Source of the DNA: Nitrosarchaeum sp.
GTDB taxonomy: Archaea > Thermoproteota > Nitrososphaeria > Nitrososphaerales > Nitrosopumilaceae
Reading direction: 5' to 3'
NCBI RefSeq assembly: GCF_035968265.1
Contig: NZ_JAVYIM010000004.1
Location: 62,001-126,000 of the forward strand
Length of the DNA: 64,000 nt
Below, one piece after another: positions 33,428 to 43,116 of the stretch (its first letter is position 1; each line of letters begins with the position of its first letter). The position numbers were made by a program, and so were the translations under genes. The notes beneath the pieces were generated by a model, which did no database searches, was not told the origin of the DNA, and saw only the letters and a list, made by a program, of their open reading frames with translations.

Positions 33428-35095
33428 TTAATTTTTAGCTAATTCAGACCAAGACACTTTTTCATTTTGTACCCAAAGGAATTTTTTTTGCAATGCTGCG
33501 GTGTATAATTTTTCCCATTCTACGCCTACCTCGTTGGTCCAAGCTTTGAAGATACGCGGATCTATGTAGTTTCTTAATGATGTTCCGAGATTGTAATCTT
33601 TAGTTTTCTCTGACAAGTCAATTTGTAATTGTAGTTTTTCCGCTCGCTCGTTGTGTTTTTCTTTCTGTTTTTTTATTTGTTCATTTAGTGTTTTAACTTT
33701 TTTTGCTTTGTTCTTTTTTTGAGCGTCGGTATTAGCTTCCATGGCTTCTGCTTTCTTTAATGCTTCCATAGTTTTCTTCCAAGGCTGATCTTTGGCTATA
33801 TTTTTTAGTGTCTCTCTTTTCTTTTGAAGTGCATCCTCGTATGTTTTAGGTATGGTTCTTTTATGATTGCACATTATAGCTGCTTCCAAATTTGCTAATT
33901 TCGCATGATACAGTTTTTCATTAGGCGTTTTTCCTTTGATGTTATCGTGCTCTTTGAGATAATCTTTTACCATTGTAGTAGCAAGATATGTTCTGAAAAC
34001 CTTGGCAGTTAGCCCGTTTACTATGCTAGAGTAATACGCATTTACATGTCTTGAAGTTATATCTTCAAAAATCTCATCTTTAGGTTTTTTATTTTGAATT
34101 AGTTTTTTTAGATTTTCTTGGAATTGTTTATCGTTGCCTTCTGCTTTGACTGTTTCTTGCCATCTTACACTATCTTTTCCCAAGAAATCAAACTCAATTG
34201 TATTTTCTGTAATGTTGATGTGTTCTTTTCTTAATGTAGTTGCACCAACTGTATCTGCCTCATCAGGATCTTTTTCGTCGCCTACTCTCATCGCAGTTCT
34301 ATAAATCAGGTAACACACAGTTGAAATCCTGCTGATTTTTGGATCTTTACTCTTCATGTCTTTGACAATTCTTTCTTTTATTTTCTCAATCTCTTTTGAT
34401 AGCTTTACAGCTTTTTCGTATTTTGCTTTGTCTCTATCTTGTTTTAATCCAGCTGTATCTGCAAGCCAGACGTATTTTCTTTTCTCAGTAAGATAATCTG
34501 TCCATCCAGCTAACCACATAGAATCATTATCGTGAACAATTTTACCCCAGTTTCCTTCTGGAACTTTGGCTTCCTTGCCAAGATTCAGCGTTACATCTTT
34601 TGCAGTGACTCTGGGTTTCCATCTCCCTCTAAGTGGATGATCTCCTCTTCCAATAAAAATTCCTGGAGGTTCTGCCATGTAATTTGCAACATCGACTTCT
34701 TTTCCGTCCATGATTGCTTTGCCGTACTTTTGAACAAGTTTTTCTCGTAATTCTTTTCGTTTAAGAGCTAGGGCTTTCTTTTCTTCTTTCGTCATCATCT
34801 CTCTGAGATCTTTTTCTTTATCGATTATTTTGTAAGCATGAGAAAAATCGATGTCTTGATATGAAATATTTTTGAATTTTACTGGTAATGTTTTAGCAAA
34901 ATCGTCTGTAAAATTTTTCTGAAAAACTTTGTCTTGAGCATAAGGAGTATCTTTCTTTTTTGCCCATTGGTATACCATTTCTTCTTGATTGAGATTAAGG
35001 TCTACATTCTCTCCTTTGATCTTTATTTTAATTCCATGCGCTTCATAGGCAGGAGGGAACAAGATTCCGTTATGTTGTAGTGTTTTCCATTTCAT
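33428..35095 (-). CDS. top1B: eukaryote-type DNA topoisomerase IB
   Basis: A 555-residue type IB topoisomerase, which relaxes supercoils through a 3'-phosphotyrosine link. The N-terminal core begins WKTLQHNGILFPPAYEAHGI as in eukaryotic Top1, with YVWLADTAGLKQDRDKAKYE and the catalytic-pocket region VCYLIYRTAMRVGDEKD and KDSVRWQ. A Lys/Glu-rich coiled-coil linker (about 430-500) precedes the active-site tyrosine Y510 in LGTSLRNYIDPRI. Among archaea this gene is a marker of Thaumarchaeota. It lacks the long charged N-terminal domain of human Top1. It stands alone beside tRNA-Met. Confidence 0.96.
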   Translation of the reverse strand: MKWKTLQHNGILFPPAYEAHGIKIKIKGENVDLNLNQEEMVYQWAKKKDTPYAQDKVFQKNFTDDFAKTLPVKFKNISYQDIDFSHAYKIIDKEKDLREMMTKEEKKALALKRKELREKLVQKYGKAIMDGKEVDVANYMAEPPGIFIGRGDHPLRGRWKPRVTAKDVTLNLGKEAKVPEGNWGKIVHDNDSMWLAGWTDYLTEKRKYVWLADTAGLKQDRDKAKYEKAVKLSKEIEKIKERIVKDMKSKDPKISRISTVCYLIYRTAMRVGDEKDPDEADTVGATTLRKEHINITENTIEFDFLGKDSVRWQETVKAEGNDKQFQENLKKLIQNKKPKDEIFEDITSRHVNAYYSSIVNGLTAKVFRTYLATTMVKDYLKEHDNIKGKTPNEKLYHAKLANLEAAIMCNHKRTIPKTYEDALQKKRETLKNIAKDQPWKKTMEALKKAEAMEANTDAQKKNKAKKVKTLNEQIKKQKEKHNERAEKLQLQIDLSEKTKDYNLGTSLRNYIDPRIFKAWTNEVGVEWEKLYTAALQKKFLWVQNEKVSWSELAKN

Positions 35096-35170
35096 TTTTC
35101 ATCAGTTAAAATTGCGGACTTTGACAAAAACTCTATTCTATGTGTATATCAATTTAACGTAGGTATGGTT

Positions 35171-36001
35171 TTAACTTGGAAATAGTTCTTTTTTGAGATA
35201 ATTTTCAAATTCTGTATCTGTTTTTGCCCTTTTTGCTTCCAAAAACATCTGCGCATCATTACCTACGATGTATCTTGGTTTTGGATCTTTTTCTTTAATT
35301 ACCTTCAATATTGTTGTGGCTACTTCTGACGGAGGAGTTCCAAGCTCTGCCATCATCTTTACTCCAATGATCACCCTTTCAGTAATCTCTTTGTATGGTG
35401 AATCTGGTTTAGGCTCTGCAATCTTCATAGATGAGAAAAAGTTTGACTTTATCACACCAGGTTCGATGATAATTACTTTGACTCCGAATTGTCCCAATTC
35501 ATATCGTAATGATTCAGATAATCCCTCTAGAGCAAATTTCGAGCTAATATATGCAGGTGATCCTGGAAAACCAATTCTTCCTGCAACTGAGCTAATATTT
35601 ACAATTATTCCTGACTTTTGTTTTCTCATCACTGGTGCAACTTTTTGAATTATACTTATTATTCCAAAGAAATTTGTTTCAAATTGTGCTCTAAAATCAT
35701 TTACTGGTACATCTTCAACGCTTCCAAACAATATCCAACCAGCATTATTTACTAACACATCAATCTGTTGTTTTTTTGAAAGAATTTTTTGAATAGCAGC
35801 ACTGATTGATTTTTCATCATCAACATCCATCTCAATAATCTCTATCTTTAGATTTTCTTTTTTTGCAATTTGTACTATTTTTTCTGCTTTTTTTACATCT
35901 CTAACTGTGGCAAATGTGTAAAACCCATCTCTTGCAAGTGACAGACAAGTTTCATATCCAATTCCTGATGTTGTTCCTGTTACAATTGCTACTTTTTCCA
36001 T
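35171..36001 (-). CDS. short-chain dehydrogenase/reductase
   Basis: A 276-residue classical SDR with the cofactor motif TGTTSGIG at 8-15, NNAGW, the catalytic serine in NISSVAGRIG, and YISSK as the YxxxK pair. The C-terminal extension with PRYIVGNDAQ resembles retinol-dehydrogenase-like or fatty-acyl reductase-like SDRs. The aspartate-free beta2 end (ATVRDVKKAEK) suggests NADPH. The substrate is unknown. Confidence 0.85.
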   Translation of the reverse strand: MEKVAIVTGTTSGIGYETCLSLARDGFYTFATVRDVKKAEKIVQIAKKENLKIEIIEMDVDDEKSISAAIQKILSKKQQIDVLVNNAGWILFGSVEDVPVNDFRAQFETNFFGIISIIQKVAPVMRKQKSGIIVNISSVAGRIGFPGSPAYISSKFALEGLSESLRYELGQFGVKVIIIEPGVIKSNFFSSMKIAEPKPDSPYKEITERVIIGVKMMAELGTPPSEVATTILKVIKEKDPKPRYIVGNDAQMFLEAKRAKTDTEFENYLKKELFPS

Positions 36002-36041
36002 GTGATTTATAGAAATTTGTTCTATTTATCCCATTTTGATT

Positions 36042-38552
36042 TTAGACTAGCGGTCTATCTCCTTCTGTTGGTTCTTCCAGTTTAGTTTCTTCACCATTGT
36101 TGATTCTTTGAAGAATTTCTAATGCAGAATCTTTGTGAAGATATTCATTGTTATTTCCACATCTATAAGAAAATGTGCAGCGTGGACAACCTGCCTCACT
36201 TTGACATGGACACTCTTTTACAATAAACATACTTCGCTCAAGTGCCTTCTCAAATCTGTCAAATAGTGCCTTACTTGCACCATTTCCCCCAATTGCCCCA
36301 TCATAGATGAAAATCAAGCCGGAAGTTCCCAAAGATATGCCTCCTAAATCTTGAGATACTCCTCCAGTTATCATGTTACTGCCTTCAATCACAACATGTT
36401 CTGTTGCATGATATCCACTGGCTTCGGTATATTCTTCATCTTCAGCTTTTTTGATTTGATTAATTGGTCGTGGAGCATGAAATACAATTCCTTTTGTAAT
36501 GAAATCGTATTCTAAAGGAGAATCTAGTAATACTTTTTGACCTTGAGTGATCTCTTGTCCTAATTCTATATTGACATAACCATAGACTTTCTTTTGAATG
36601 TGTAATTTGCAAAATGCAACTTCCATTCCATATGCTTTTCTTGTCTCAAAAATTGTTTCAATTGTTGGCCATTCTTCTGTTAATGCTTTGGTATAGTATG
36701 GATAGTCTCTGGAAATTCTTTCTATCCTTGCAAAATTTCTTTGAGGATATCCACATTCTTTTACTCTATATCTGACTCCTGCAAGAAAGTAGATTGCATC
36801 TTTATGAAGTTCTTCTAATGCAATTGGAAGTACTCTGTCTCCTACTTTCTTTTCATTTAAGAAGATATCTAACGATTTTCCAATTCCTCTTATGCTGTAA
36901 TCATTTAACAAAGAAGAGATCTTGTCAAAATTTGGTATGATTCTGTTATTGTAAATTATTAGATTTTTATTTTCTATATGTTGTTTGATAATTCTTTCGT
37001 GTTCTTTTAATTCGTGTTTTGAAATTGGTCTGTCACATGCCATTGCCAATACTTGAAACTCTTCTACAAATGGATTCTTTGGATCAATGTATGTTTTTTC
37101 AACATCTTCAAAATAATCATCTGGATGATTCTTGTAATACTGTGAAATTGGATCATTACCAAGTGCTAAAAATGCATATCCTCTCTGTCCTTTTCGTGCT
37201 GCTCTGCCAATTCTTTGGATCAATCTGTTTACCGGAATTGTAGATGAAATCACGCAATCTACGTTTCCAACATCAATTCCAAGTTCAAGCGTAGGTGTGC
37301 ATGAAATAGCCTGGAGTTTATCACTCTTGAACTCTTGCTCCACAGATTTTCTATAATTTGCCATTAGGCCAGCCCTGTGAACTTTGATGTTGATTTTTTG
37401 TTTTCTTGCTTGAATTGCTAAGAGTTCTGAATTAAGATGTGAGTTATTGAATATCATTGTTTTGTGATTTTTTTCAGTCATCTTTTTTGTCAAATCAATC
37501 ATTAATGATCGTTGAGTTCTCAATGATGGAAATAACATCACAAAATCGGTCTGTCCTTTTTTACCAGAACCGTGAATTATTTTCATCTTCACTCCAAACA
37601 ATTGCTCACAAAAATTTTTAGCATCTTCTAGAGTTGCAGATGCTGCAACAAATTGTATTTTATTACTACAAATTCTTTTCAGTCTTTTAATTATGTAATG
37701 TACATTCGAGCCAAAAATTCCTGAATATACATGCGTCTCATCTACCACCAATACTTTGATAGTAGAAATCAAAGATGAAAATTTTGTTTGATGCCAAAGA
37801 TGGTAATGTATTACATCAAAATTTGTAACAAGTATGTGTGGAGGACTCTCTATAATCTTTCTTCGCTCTGATTGTTCTGTATCTCCATCAAAAACTTTTA
37901 CTTCAATGCCAACTTTTTCTGTAAATCTTAAGATTTTTGGATATTGATCCCTTGAAAGTGCTTTTGTAGGGTAAACAAATACTGCAAAAACACCTTTAAC
38001 ATTATTTGCTTCTTTTTTTATTTTTTGAATTACTGGAATCAAAAATGCTTCTGTTTTGCCAGATGCAGTAGGTGCTTCAATAATTACATTTTCTCCAAAT
38101 GAAACCTCTTGAATTGACTCTTCTTGAAATTTGTAAAACTGATTAATTCCGATCTCTTTTAGATGGTTGCTTATTGATTCGTCTAATCCCACATCTTCTA
38201 CATCACTGCCCATTTTAGGCTCGGGATTAGTCAGAACCTTGTACTGTGAAATAAAATCTCTTTTTGAAAAAAGAATATCTTCGGTAGTCTTGTCTGGATT
38301 GTTTTTTCCAATCATCTCCTTGATCTCTTTTTCATCTCTGATGATTCCTTCATTTTTTAGACCTTCTGAAATTCCTTTTTTTGTCACTAATCCCTCATCA
38401 AATCTTGAAAGAAATTCTAAGAATACTTCATCAATGTTTTTTGAAAACTCAAGTAAATCCTCTATTCCACAACTACACGAAATGTGTGTTTTTTTGTTGA
38501 ATGTTTTTTGTATCTCTAATTTGGATTTACAATTTGGACAGGAAAATTTCAA
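36042..38552 (-). CDS. DUF1998 (MrfA/Hrq1-like) superfamily 2 DNA helicase
   Basis: An 836-residue helicase. The N-terminus has a zinc-ribbon-like pair (CPNCKS and CSCG). The helicase core shows the Q-motif FYKFQEESI, Walker A APTASGKT at 160-167, DETH (not DEAH/DEVH) near 271, SATLEDA, and IQRIGRAARKGQRGYA as motif VI. The C-terminus carries the DUF1998/MZB zinc site CPCQSEAGCPRCTFSYRCGN. Bacillus MrfA and yeast Hrq1 of this group act on crosslinked or damaged DNA. A repair role is likely. It is divergent from the DNA methylase at 38659. Confidence 0.88.
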   Translation of the reverse strand: MKFSCPNCKSKLEIQKTFNKKTHISCSCGIEDLLEFSKNIDEVFLEFLSRFDEGLVTKKGISEGLKNEGIIRDEKEIKEMIGKNNPDKTTEDILFSKRDFISQYKVLTNPEPKMGSDVEDVGLDESISNHLKEIGINQFYKFQEESIQEVSFGENVIIEAPTASGKTEAFLIPVIQKIKKEANNVKGVFAVFVYPTKALSRDQYPKILRFTEKVGIEVKVFDGDTEQSERRKIIESPPHILVTNFDVIHYHLWHQTKFSSLISTIKVLVVDETHVYSGIFGSNVHYIIKRLKRICSNKIQFVAASATLEDAKNFCEQLFGVKMKIIHGSGKKGQTDFVMLFPSLRTQRSLMIDLTKKMTEKNHKTMIFNNSHLNSELLAIQARKQKINIKVHRAGLMANYRKSVEQEFKSDKLQAISCTPTLELGIDVGNVDCVISSTIPVNRLIQRIGRAARKGQRGYAFLALGNDPISQYYKNHPDDYFEDVEKTYIDPKNPFVEEFQVLAMACDRPISKHELKEHERIIKQHIENKNLIIYNNRIIPNFDKISSLLNDYSIRGIGKSLDIFLNEKKVGDRVLPIALEELHKDAIYFLAGVRYRVKECGYPQRNFARIERISRDYPYYTKALTEEWPTIETIFETRKAYGMEVAFCKLHIQKKVYGYVNIELGQEITQGQKVLLDSPLEYDFITKGIVFHAPRPINQIKKAEDEEYTEASGYHATEHVVIEGSNMITGGVSQDLGGISLGTSGLIFIYDGAIGGNGASKALFDRFEKALERSMFIVKECPCQSEAGCPRCTFSYRCGNNNEYLHKDSALEILQRINNGEETKLEEPTEGDRPLV

Positions 38553-38658
38553 GATCTACCTAATTGAACATCATCCGGATTTATTGGTTGACTGTGAATA
38601 TTGATAAAAACAGTATTCCACGACATTATTAAACGAGGATACTGCCTTGATTTTAAAA

Positions 38659-39432
38659 ATGAAGAAAATCGAAATTAACAAAATTTACAATATGAATTGT
38701 ATTGAAGGTATGGGCTTAATTCCCAAAAATAAAATTGATTTGATTATTACTGATCCTCCTTTTGCTATTAATTTTAAGGCTACCAAGGCAAATTATAATC
38801 GAACTTCTTCTAGAGTAATGCAAGGTTACAACGAAATAAAGTCTGTTGATTACTATGATTTTACATATAATTGGATGAAAGAAGCATTTCGAATTCTTAA
38901 AGATACAGGAAGCATGTATGTTTTTTCTGGATGGAATAATCTCAAAGATATTCTAAAGGCATTGGATGATGTAAGTTTTATAACAATTAACCACATTATT
39001 TGGAAATACCAATTTGGCGTTGTAACCAAAAGAAAATTTGTTACTTCTCACTATCATTGTCTTTACGTTTGCAAAAATGATAAACAGAGAAAATTTTATC
39101 CATTTTCTAGATTTAAAAAAGATTCTAAAACCAATGAAGGACGCAGTCTACATTATAGGGATAAAGAAGATGTGTGGGAAATTAAACGTGAATATTGGAC
39201 AGGTGACGAAAAAACACCCACTAAATTACCTGCTGAGTTAATTGAAAAATTATTACATTATTCTAGTGAGAAAAAAGATATTGTATTTGATCCATTTTTA
39301 GGGTCTGGACAAGTCGCAGTAGTTAGCAAATCATTGAATAGACAATATCTTGGATTTGAAATTGTACCTGAATATTACAAATTTGCAAAAAAAAGACTAG
39401 ATAAAAATCTCTATCGAATTAAATCTGATTAA
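38659..39432 (+). CDS. beta-class DNA methyltransferase, probably m6A, orphan
   Basis: About 257 residues from the ATG at 38659. Motif IV DPPF lies at residues 32-35 (DLIITDPPFAINF) and motif I FDPFLGSGQVA is near the C-terminus, the order of beta-class amino-methyltransferases. DPPF favours adenine-N6 over cytosine-N4 but does not exclude it. A stretch of about 100 residues between SGWNNLKDIL and EYWTGDEKTP is likely target recognition. No restriction endonuclease is adjacent, so it is probably a solitary methylase or its partner is elsewhere. The recognition site is unknown. Confidence 0.85.
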   Translation: MKKIEINKIYNMNCIEGMGLIPKNKIDLIITDPPFAINFKATKANYNRTSSRVMQGYNEIKSVDYYDFTYNWMKEAFRILKDTGSMYVFSGWNNLKDILKALDDVSFITINHIIWKYQFGVVTKRKFVTSHYHCLYVCKNDKQRKFYPFSRFKKDSKTNEGRSLHYRDKEDVWEIKREYWTGDEKTPTKLPAELIEKLLHYSSEKKDIVFDPFLGSGQVAVVSKSLNRQYLGFEIVPEYYKFAKKRLDKNLYRIKSD

Positions 39433-39777
39433 CTATACTTTTTCTGAATTATCTGTTTTTTTTGGTCCCATTTTATCTGAAATTATTTTTCGAAGTTCAT
39501 CATCTGATCTTTCTTTAGAGTTTATTCCAAGTGATTTTGCAATCATCTCTAGTTTCTGTCTCTCTGTTTCCATAGGTTCTGTTGTATCTAGATTTGTATC
39601 TGAAACATTTTTCATGTGATTTTGAACCTCATTTTTTGCTCTGTTAAATTCATTTACAGCTTTTCCTAATTTTTTTGCAGCACTTGGAAGTTGATTAGTT
39701 CCTAAAATCAATACTAGGGCAACAAAAATTATGATTATCCATTCACTACCCATTATGTTTAGTGAATAATCAAACAT
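39433..39777 (-). CDS. tatA: twin-arginine translocase subunit TatA/B family
   Basis: A 114-residue protein with one membrane helix near the N-terminus (GSEWIIIIFVALVLILG), the conserved LPSAAKKLGKAVNEF amphipathic helix, and a charged cytoplasmic tail. This is the TatA/TatE layout for folded-protein export. The tail is longer than the minimal TatA and ends with a small helical segment (LRKIISDKM). A shorter start at the second ATG (residue 9) is possible. tatC is not in the window. Confidence 0.87.
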   Translation of the reverse strand: MFDYSLNIMGSEWIIIIFVALVLILGTNQLPSAAKKLGKAVNEFNRAKNEVQNHMKNVSDTNLDTTEPMETERQKLEMIAKSLGINSKERSDDELRKIISDKMGPKKTDNSEKV

Positions 39778-39908
39778 AGAATAAAATACACTTATTTGAA
39801 ATTAAATGTAATGTTTTTCATTTTAAATCTCTATTTTTACAAGCTCATTCCTGAAAACCCACTTTGAGAATCCTACTTCCATCTTGTTTTTAATCTATGA
39901 TTATTTAA

Positions 39909-41066
39909 TTAGATATTTTGTATTTTTTTTGGTTCCAGTTTATTTCTATGTGTGATAGCTAAAATTGTAATTGCGATTCCGATTATAAAAAATACAATGT
40001 ATGGGGATTGATTTCCAAATGATTGTGCTATGGGTCCTCCTAATGTAGGCCCAATTACCCATCCTATGCCAAAAACTGTTTCATATGCCCCTATTATTTT
40101 TCCTGATATTGTTTTGCTTGTTTTACTAAGAATTATTTCTAGAGTCAAGGGGAAAAATATGCTAAATCCAAATCCCATCAATACAAGTGCCACTGCAAAC
40201 ATGACGATTGAATCTGAAACTGCAGAAATTAACAATCCAATTGAAACTGCAATTGTAGCTGCAATCAATGTTTGACTAGTTCTTTTTGAAAACTTGCCTG
40301 CTAATGCAAGTGAAATTACTCTTGAAATTCCAAACGCAAAATACAATAACAAAATATCTGTATCTGACATTCCGCTGTCATTTAAGAATGCTGGATAAAT
40401 TGATAGAATTATTCCAAAAGAAGACGTACAAAAAATTAATAATATTATAACTTCTGGAAATCTTTTCATCTCTTTGATTGATAAAAATGAGAATTTCTCA
40501 TGGTGGTTTGTAACACTTTTTCTTGAAATCAAAAGAGAAACAATTATGGCGCTAGCCAAAATAAATGCAGTTATTTGAAATAGAATTCTATATGTGATGT
40601 CTAGTCCTTCAAGAAATACAGTACCTAATAATGGGCCTATCATAAATCCCATCACAAAAAACATTGTAAACCATGAGATGTTTCTAACTCTAGTTTTTTC
40701 ATTGCTTTCATTAGCAATAATAGATTGACATGGTGGCCAAAAAAACGCATGAGCTATTCCTGTCAATATTCTGAATCCCATTATCTCTGGAACTGACTGT
40801 GCTATTGATAGAAGATAGATTGATGCTGAATTGATTGATGCACCTATTGCTAAAATGTAACCGTTATTGAATTTGTCAAGAAGAATCCCTACAAATATTG
40901 GAATGAACATGTATGGGATGAAATTTGCTAATCCAATAAAACCAAGTTCAGAGTATGATGCTCCGATTATATTTTTTGCAAATACTGGTAATATTGGACC
41001 ATGTAATCCGTACGAGATTCCTATGATTAAACCTGTGAGATTTACAAATACTAGTGTTCTGTTCAT
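39909..41066 (-). CDS. major facilitator superfamily transporter
   Basis: A 385-residue membrane protein with 12 predicted helices. It has a motif-A-like loop (GILLDKFNNGYIL) after helix 2 and a second-half counterpart (GKFSKRTSQTLIA). This is the drug/sugar efflux type of MFS. Its start overlaps the stop of the upstream methyltransferase by four bases, so the two are co-transcribed. The substrate is unknown. Confidence 0.87.
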   Translation of the reverse strand: MNRTLVFVNLTGLIIGISYGLHGPILPVFAKNIIGASYSELGFIGLANFIPYMFIPIFVGILLDKFNNGYILAIGASINSASIYLLSIAQSVPEIMGFRILTGIAHAFFWPPCQSIIANESNEKTRVRNISWFTMFFVMGFMIGPLLGTVFLEGLDITYRILFQITAFILASAIIVSLLISRKSVTNHHEKFSFLSIKEMKRFPEVIILLIFCTSSFGIILSIYPAFLNDSGMSDTDILLLYFAFGISRVISLALAGKFSKRTSQTLIAATIAVSIGLLISAVSDSIVMFAVALVLMGFGFSIFFPLTLEIILSKTSKTISGKIIGAYETVFGIGWVIGPTLGGPIAQSFGNQSPYIVFFIIGIAITILAITHRNKLEPKKIQNI

Positions 41067-41752
41067 TTGTATGCGGCAACCATTATTGCTCCGCCCATAA
41101 GATCTTTATCAAATTCTACTTTGGAAAATTTTTCGAGCAATAATTTTTCCAACTTTTTGTTTTGTGGCCATCTTTTGTATGTTCCATAAAGAGTACCGAA
41201 TTTCAAACCTAATCTTCCTCCTGCAATCAATGCTAATACTGGAAGAATGAATTTGAGATAGAATGAAACTCCAGCTCTAATTATTACTTCATCTGGCTTT
41301 CCTAAATCTACAATTACAAATCTACCTTCATTTTTTAATACTCGATGAATCTCTGAAATTGCAATTCTCAAATTAATGGCATCTCTTAGAGAATATCCGC
41401 ACAAAACTGCATCAAATTCTTCATTTTTAAATGGAATGTGTTCAAAAACACCATTAACCAAATCAGGTACTTTCTCAAAATGTGTTCCAGTATTTTTTAA
41501 CATTGGTACAAGAGGATCGTAAAGTGTGATTGAAATTTTTCCATCACATATCTTTAAGGCAGTTTTGGACATGTTTCCAAAACCTGATCCTGCGTCGAGA
41601 ATTTTATTTCCTGGGAATACTCTTCCAGTAATTCCTCTGTTCCTATGTTCTACATCTTTTCCAAGAGATATGTATGAATTCACTTTATCATAAATTGGTA
41701 TAATTTCACGAAGTACTTCAATGACTTCTCCCCAATAACTTCCTAATCCCAT
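41063..41752 (-). CDS. UbiE/MenG-like methyltransferase
   Basis: A 229-residue class I methyltransferase with the UbiE/Coq5 layout. It starts with YDKVNSYISLGKDVEHR, then SAM motif ILDAGSGFGNMSK, VFEHIPFKNEEFDAVLCGYSLRD, and FVIVDLGKPD. UbiE/MenG enzymes methylate demethylmenaquinone or ubiquinone; menaquinone-type quinones are used by thaumarchaea, so a quinone methylase is the best guess. It is coupled by overlap to the MFS gene downstream. Confidence 0.8.
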   Translation of the reverse strand: MGLGSYWGEVIEVLREIIPIYDKVNSYISLGKDVEHRNRGITGRVFPGNKILDAGSGFGNMSKTALKICDGKISITLYDPLVPMLKNTGTHFEKVPDLVNGVFEHIPFKNEEFDAVLCGYSLRDAINLRIAISEIHRVLKNEGRFVIVDLGKPDEVIIRAGVSFYLKFILPVLALIAGGRLGLKFGTLYGTYKRWPQNKKLEKLLLEKFSKVEFDKDLMGGAIMVAAYK

Positions 41753-41804
41753 GTTTATCGTTCTTACAGACTAGTTTGAATAGTTTTCAAATCTAAATTC
41801 AAAC

Positions 41805-42530
41805 TTAAGATGTTGTAAATTTAGATGCATTTTTAGAATAATTAAGTAAATCTGTTTCTGATACTTTTTCAAATATTTTTTTCTCAGTAGTGACTTTGGC
41901 CATTTTAATGTGATTCAAACTTTCTTTTTGTTCGGCTTTTAGATTAATTGCTGCAATGGCAAGTGCTGCAGCATCGTTCAAAGACATGTTTTCGTTGTAA
42001 TGTTTTTCTAAAAATGCATTAACATCATCAGAACCAGATCCTATTGCAACGGCTGCATATTGGACATAAGTTCCACTAGGATCAGTTACGTAGATTGATT
42101 CTCCTTTTTGATCAACTCCAGCAATTATCAGAGCAACTCCGTTAGGTCTTACTCCTGAATACTGTGTAAATTGATGAGATTGATCAGCCAAGTGTTTGGC
42201 AACAGTTGCAACCTCTACAGATTCATCATAAGTCATTTTATTGCCTTGTGAAAAAAATCTAGCATTGTCAACTTGAACACGTGCATCTGGAATGTATCCT
42301 GCAGCTGCTACTCCTATATGATAATCCACTTGAAAAATTTTCTGTGTAACGTTTAATGTTTGTAAAGCCCTTGGTTTTTCCTCAACTGCCATGATTACTC
42401 CTTCTTTACTACGAACACCTATTGCCAGTGTGCCTCTTTTTACCGTCTCAATGGCATATTCTACTTGATAAATTCGCCCATCGGGGGAATACATTGTAGG
42501 GGTCATATCGTACCCACGTGATGCCATCAT
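41805..42530 (-). CDS. psmA: proteasome alpha subunit
   Basis: A 241-residue alpha-type 20S proteasome subunit. The N-terminal gate region YDMTPTMYSPDGRIYQVEYA is the diagnostic alpha signature. It lacks the catalytic N-terminal threonine, as expected, and has RPNGVALIIAGVDQKG and VTDPSGTYVQYAAVAIGSG. It forms the outer rings that control entry to the beta chamber and bind PAN or other ATPases. Tandem ATG codons (42530 and 42527) make the start ambiguous by one residue. beta subunits are elsewhere. Confidence 0.96.
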   Translation of the reverse strand: MMASRGYDMTPTMYSPDGRIYQVEYAIETVKRGTLAIGVRSKEGVIMAVEEKPRALQTLNVTQKIFQVDYHIGVAAAGYIPDARVQVDNARFFSQGNKMTYDESVEVATVAKHLADQSHQFTQYSGVRPNGVALIIAGVDQKGESIYVTDPSGTYVQYAAVAIGSGSDDVNAFLEKHYNENMSLNDAAALAIAAINLKAEQKESLNHIKMAKVTTEKKIFEKVSETDLLNYSKNASKFTTS

Positions 42531-42651
42531 ATTGTATCAATTCCCTTCTTAGTCAATTTAAGGGTAATTGTCATTCGTTAATGTGTGGTAGATTTGGACA
42601 AGATCTGGAAATAGTGTTTTAAGCAATTCTCTCACATAATGCGCAAGGAAC

Positions 42652-43038
42652 ATGACAAGTACACAATTATTAGAATTCAAAGAACTTTTGAGATCTAAAA
42701 CCAAAACTGAACAAAGAAAAGTCGATAAACAGACAAGTAAACTGCTATTTTATTTATTCACTAGTACTAGAGGCGGATTTACAAGATTGAGAATAATTAT
42801 GCTCTTACTTGAAAGATCATATAACACACATCAATTAGCACAGGAACTTGATTTGGATTACAAGGCAGTTCAACATCATATGAAAGTACTTGAAAAAAAT
42901 AACATGATCTTAAAACTTGGTGATAAATATGGTGCAATTTTTCACTTATCTACATTTTTAGAAGTTAACATCAGTGCGCTTGATATGGCAATAGATAAAC
43001 TAGATAGAAAAATAAATCAAAAAAAGGTTTACCTTTAA
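42652..43038 (+). CDS. ArsR-like winged-helix DNA-binding protein
   Basis: A 128-residue protein. Residues about 40-110 form a winged helix (GFTRLRIIMLLLERSYNTHQ, LDLDYKAVQHHMKVLEKNN) with the helix-turn-helix of ArsR/MarR-like archaeal regulators. It has no cysteine metal site. TTTTAAGCA at 42617-42625 is a good TATA box. It lies 78 bases upstream of the glutamate dehydrogenase gene on the same strand and could regulate it (inference only). Confidence 0.8.
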   Translation: MTSTQLLEFKELLRSKTKTEQRKVDKQTSKLLFYLFTSTRGGFTRLRIIMLLLERSYNTHQLAQELDLDYKAVQHHMKVLEKNNMILKLGDKYGAIFHLSTFLEVNISALDMAIDKLDRKINQKKVYL

Positions 43039-43116
43039 TTGAATCATTTTGTATAGTATGCGATCTGACACTTTGAACTAAACTTAATATAATATGCTGT
43101 TTCAAAACCGATCGTC

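Noticed and set aside
36042-39432. DUF1998 helicase plus DNA methylase as a DISARM-like defence island
   Set aside because: The core DISARM genes (drmA, drmB partner set, PLD protein) are not present; the helicase fits the MrfA/Hrq1 repair group better.
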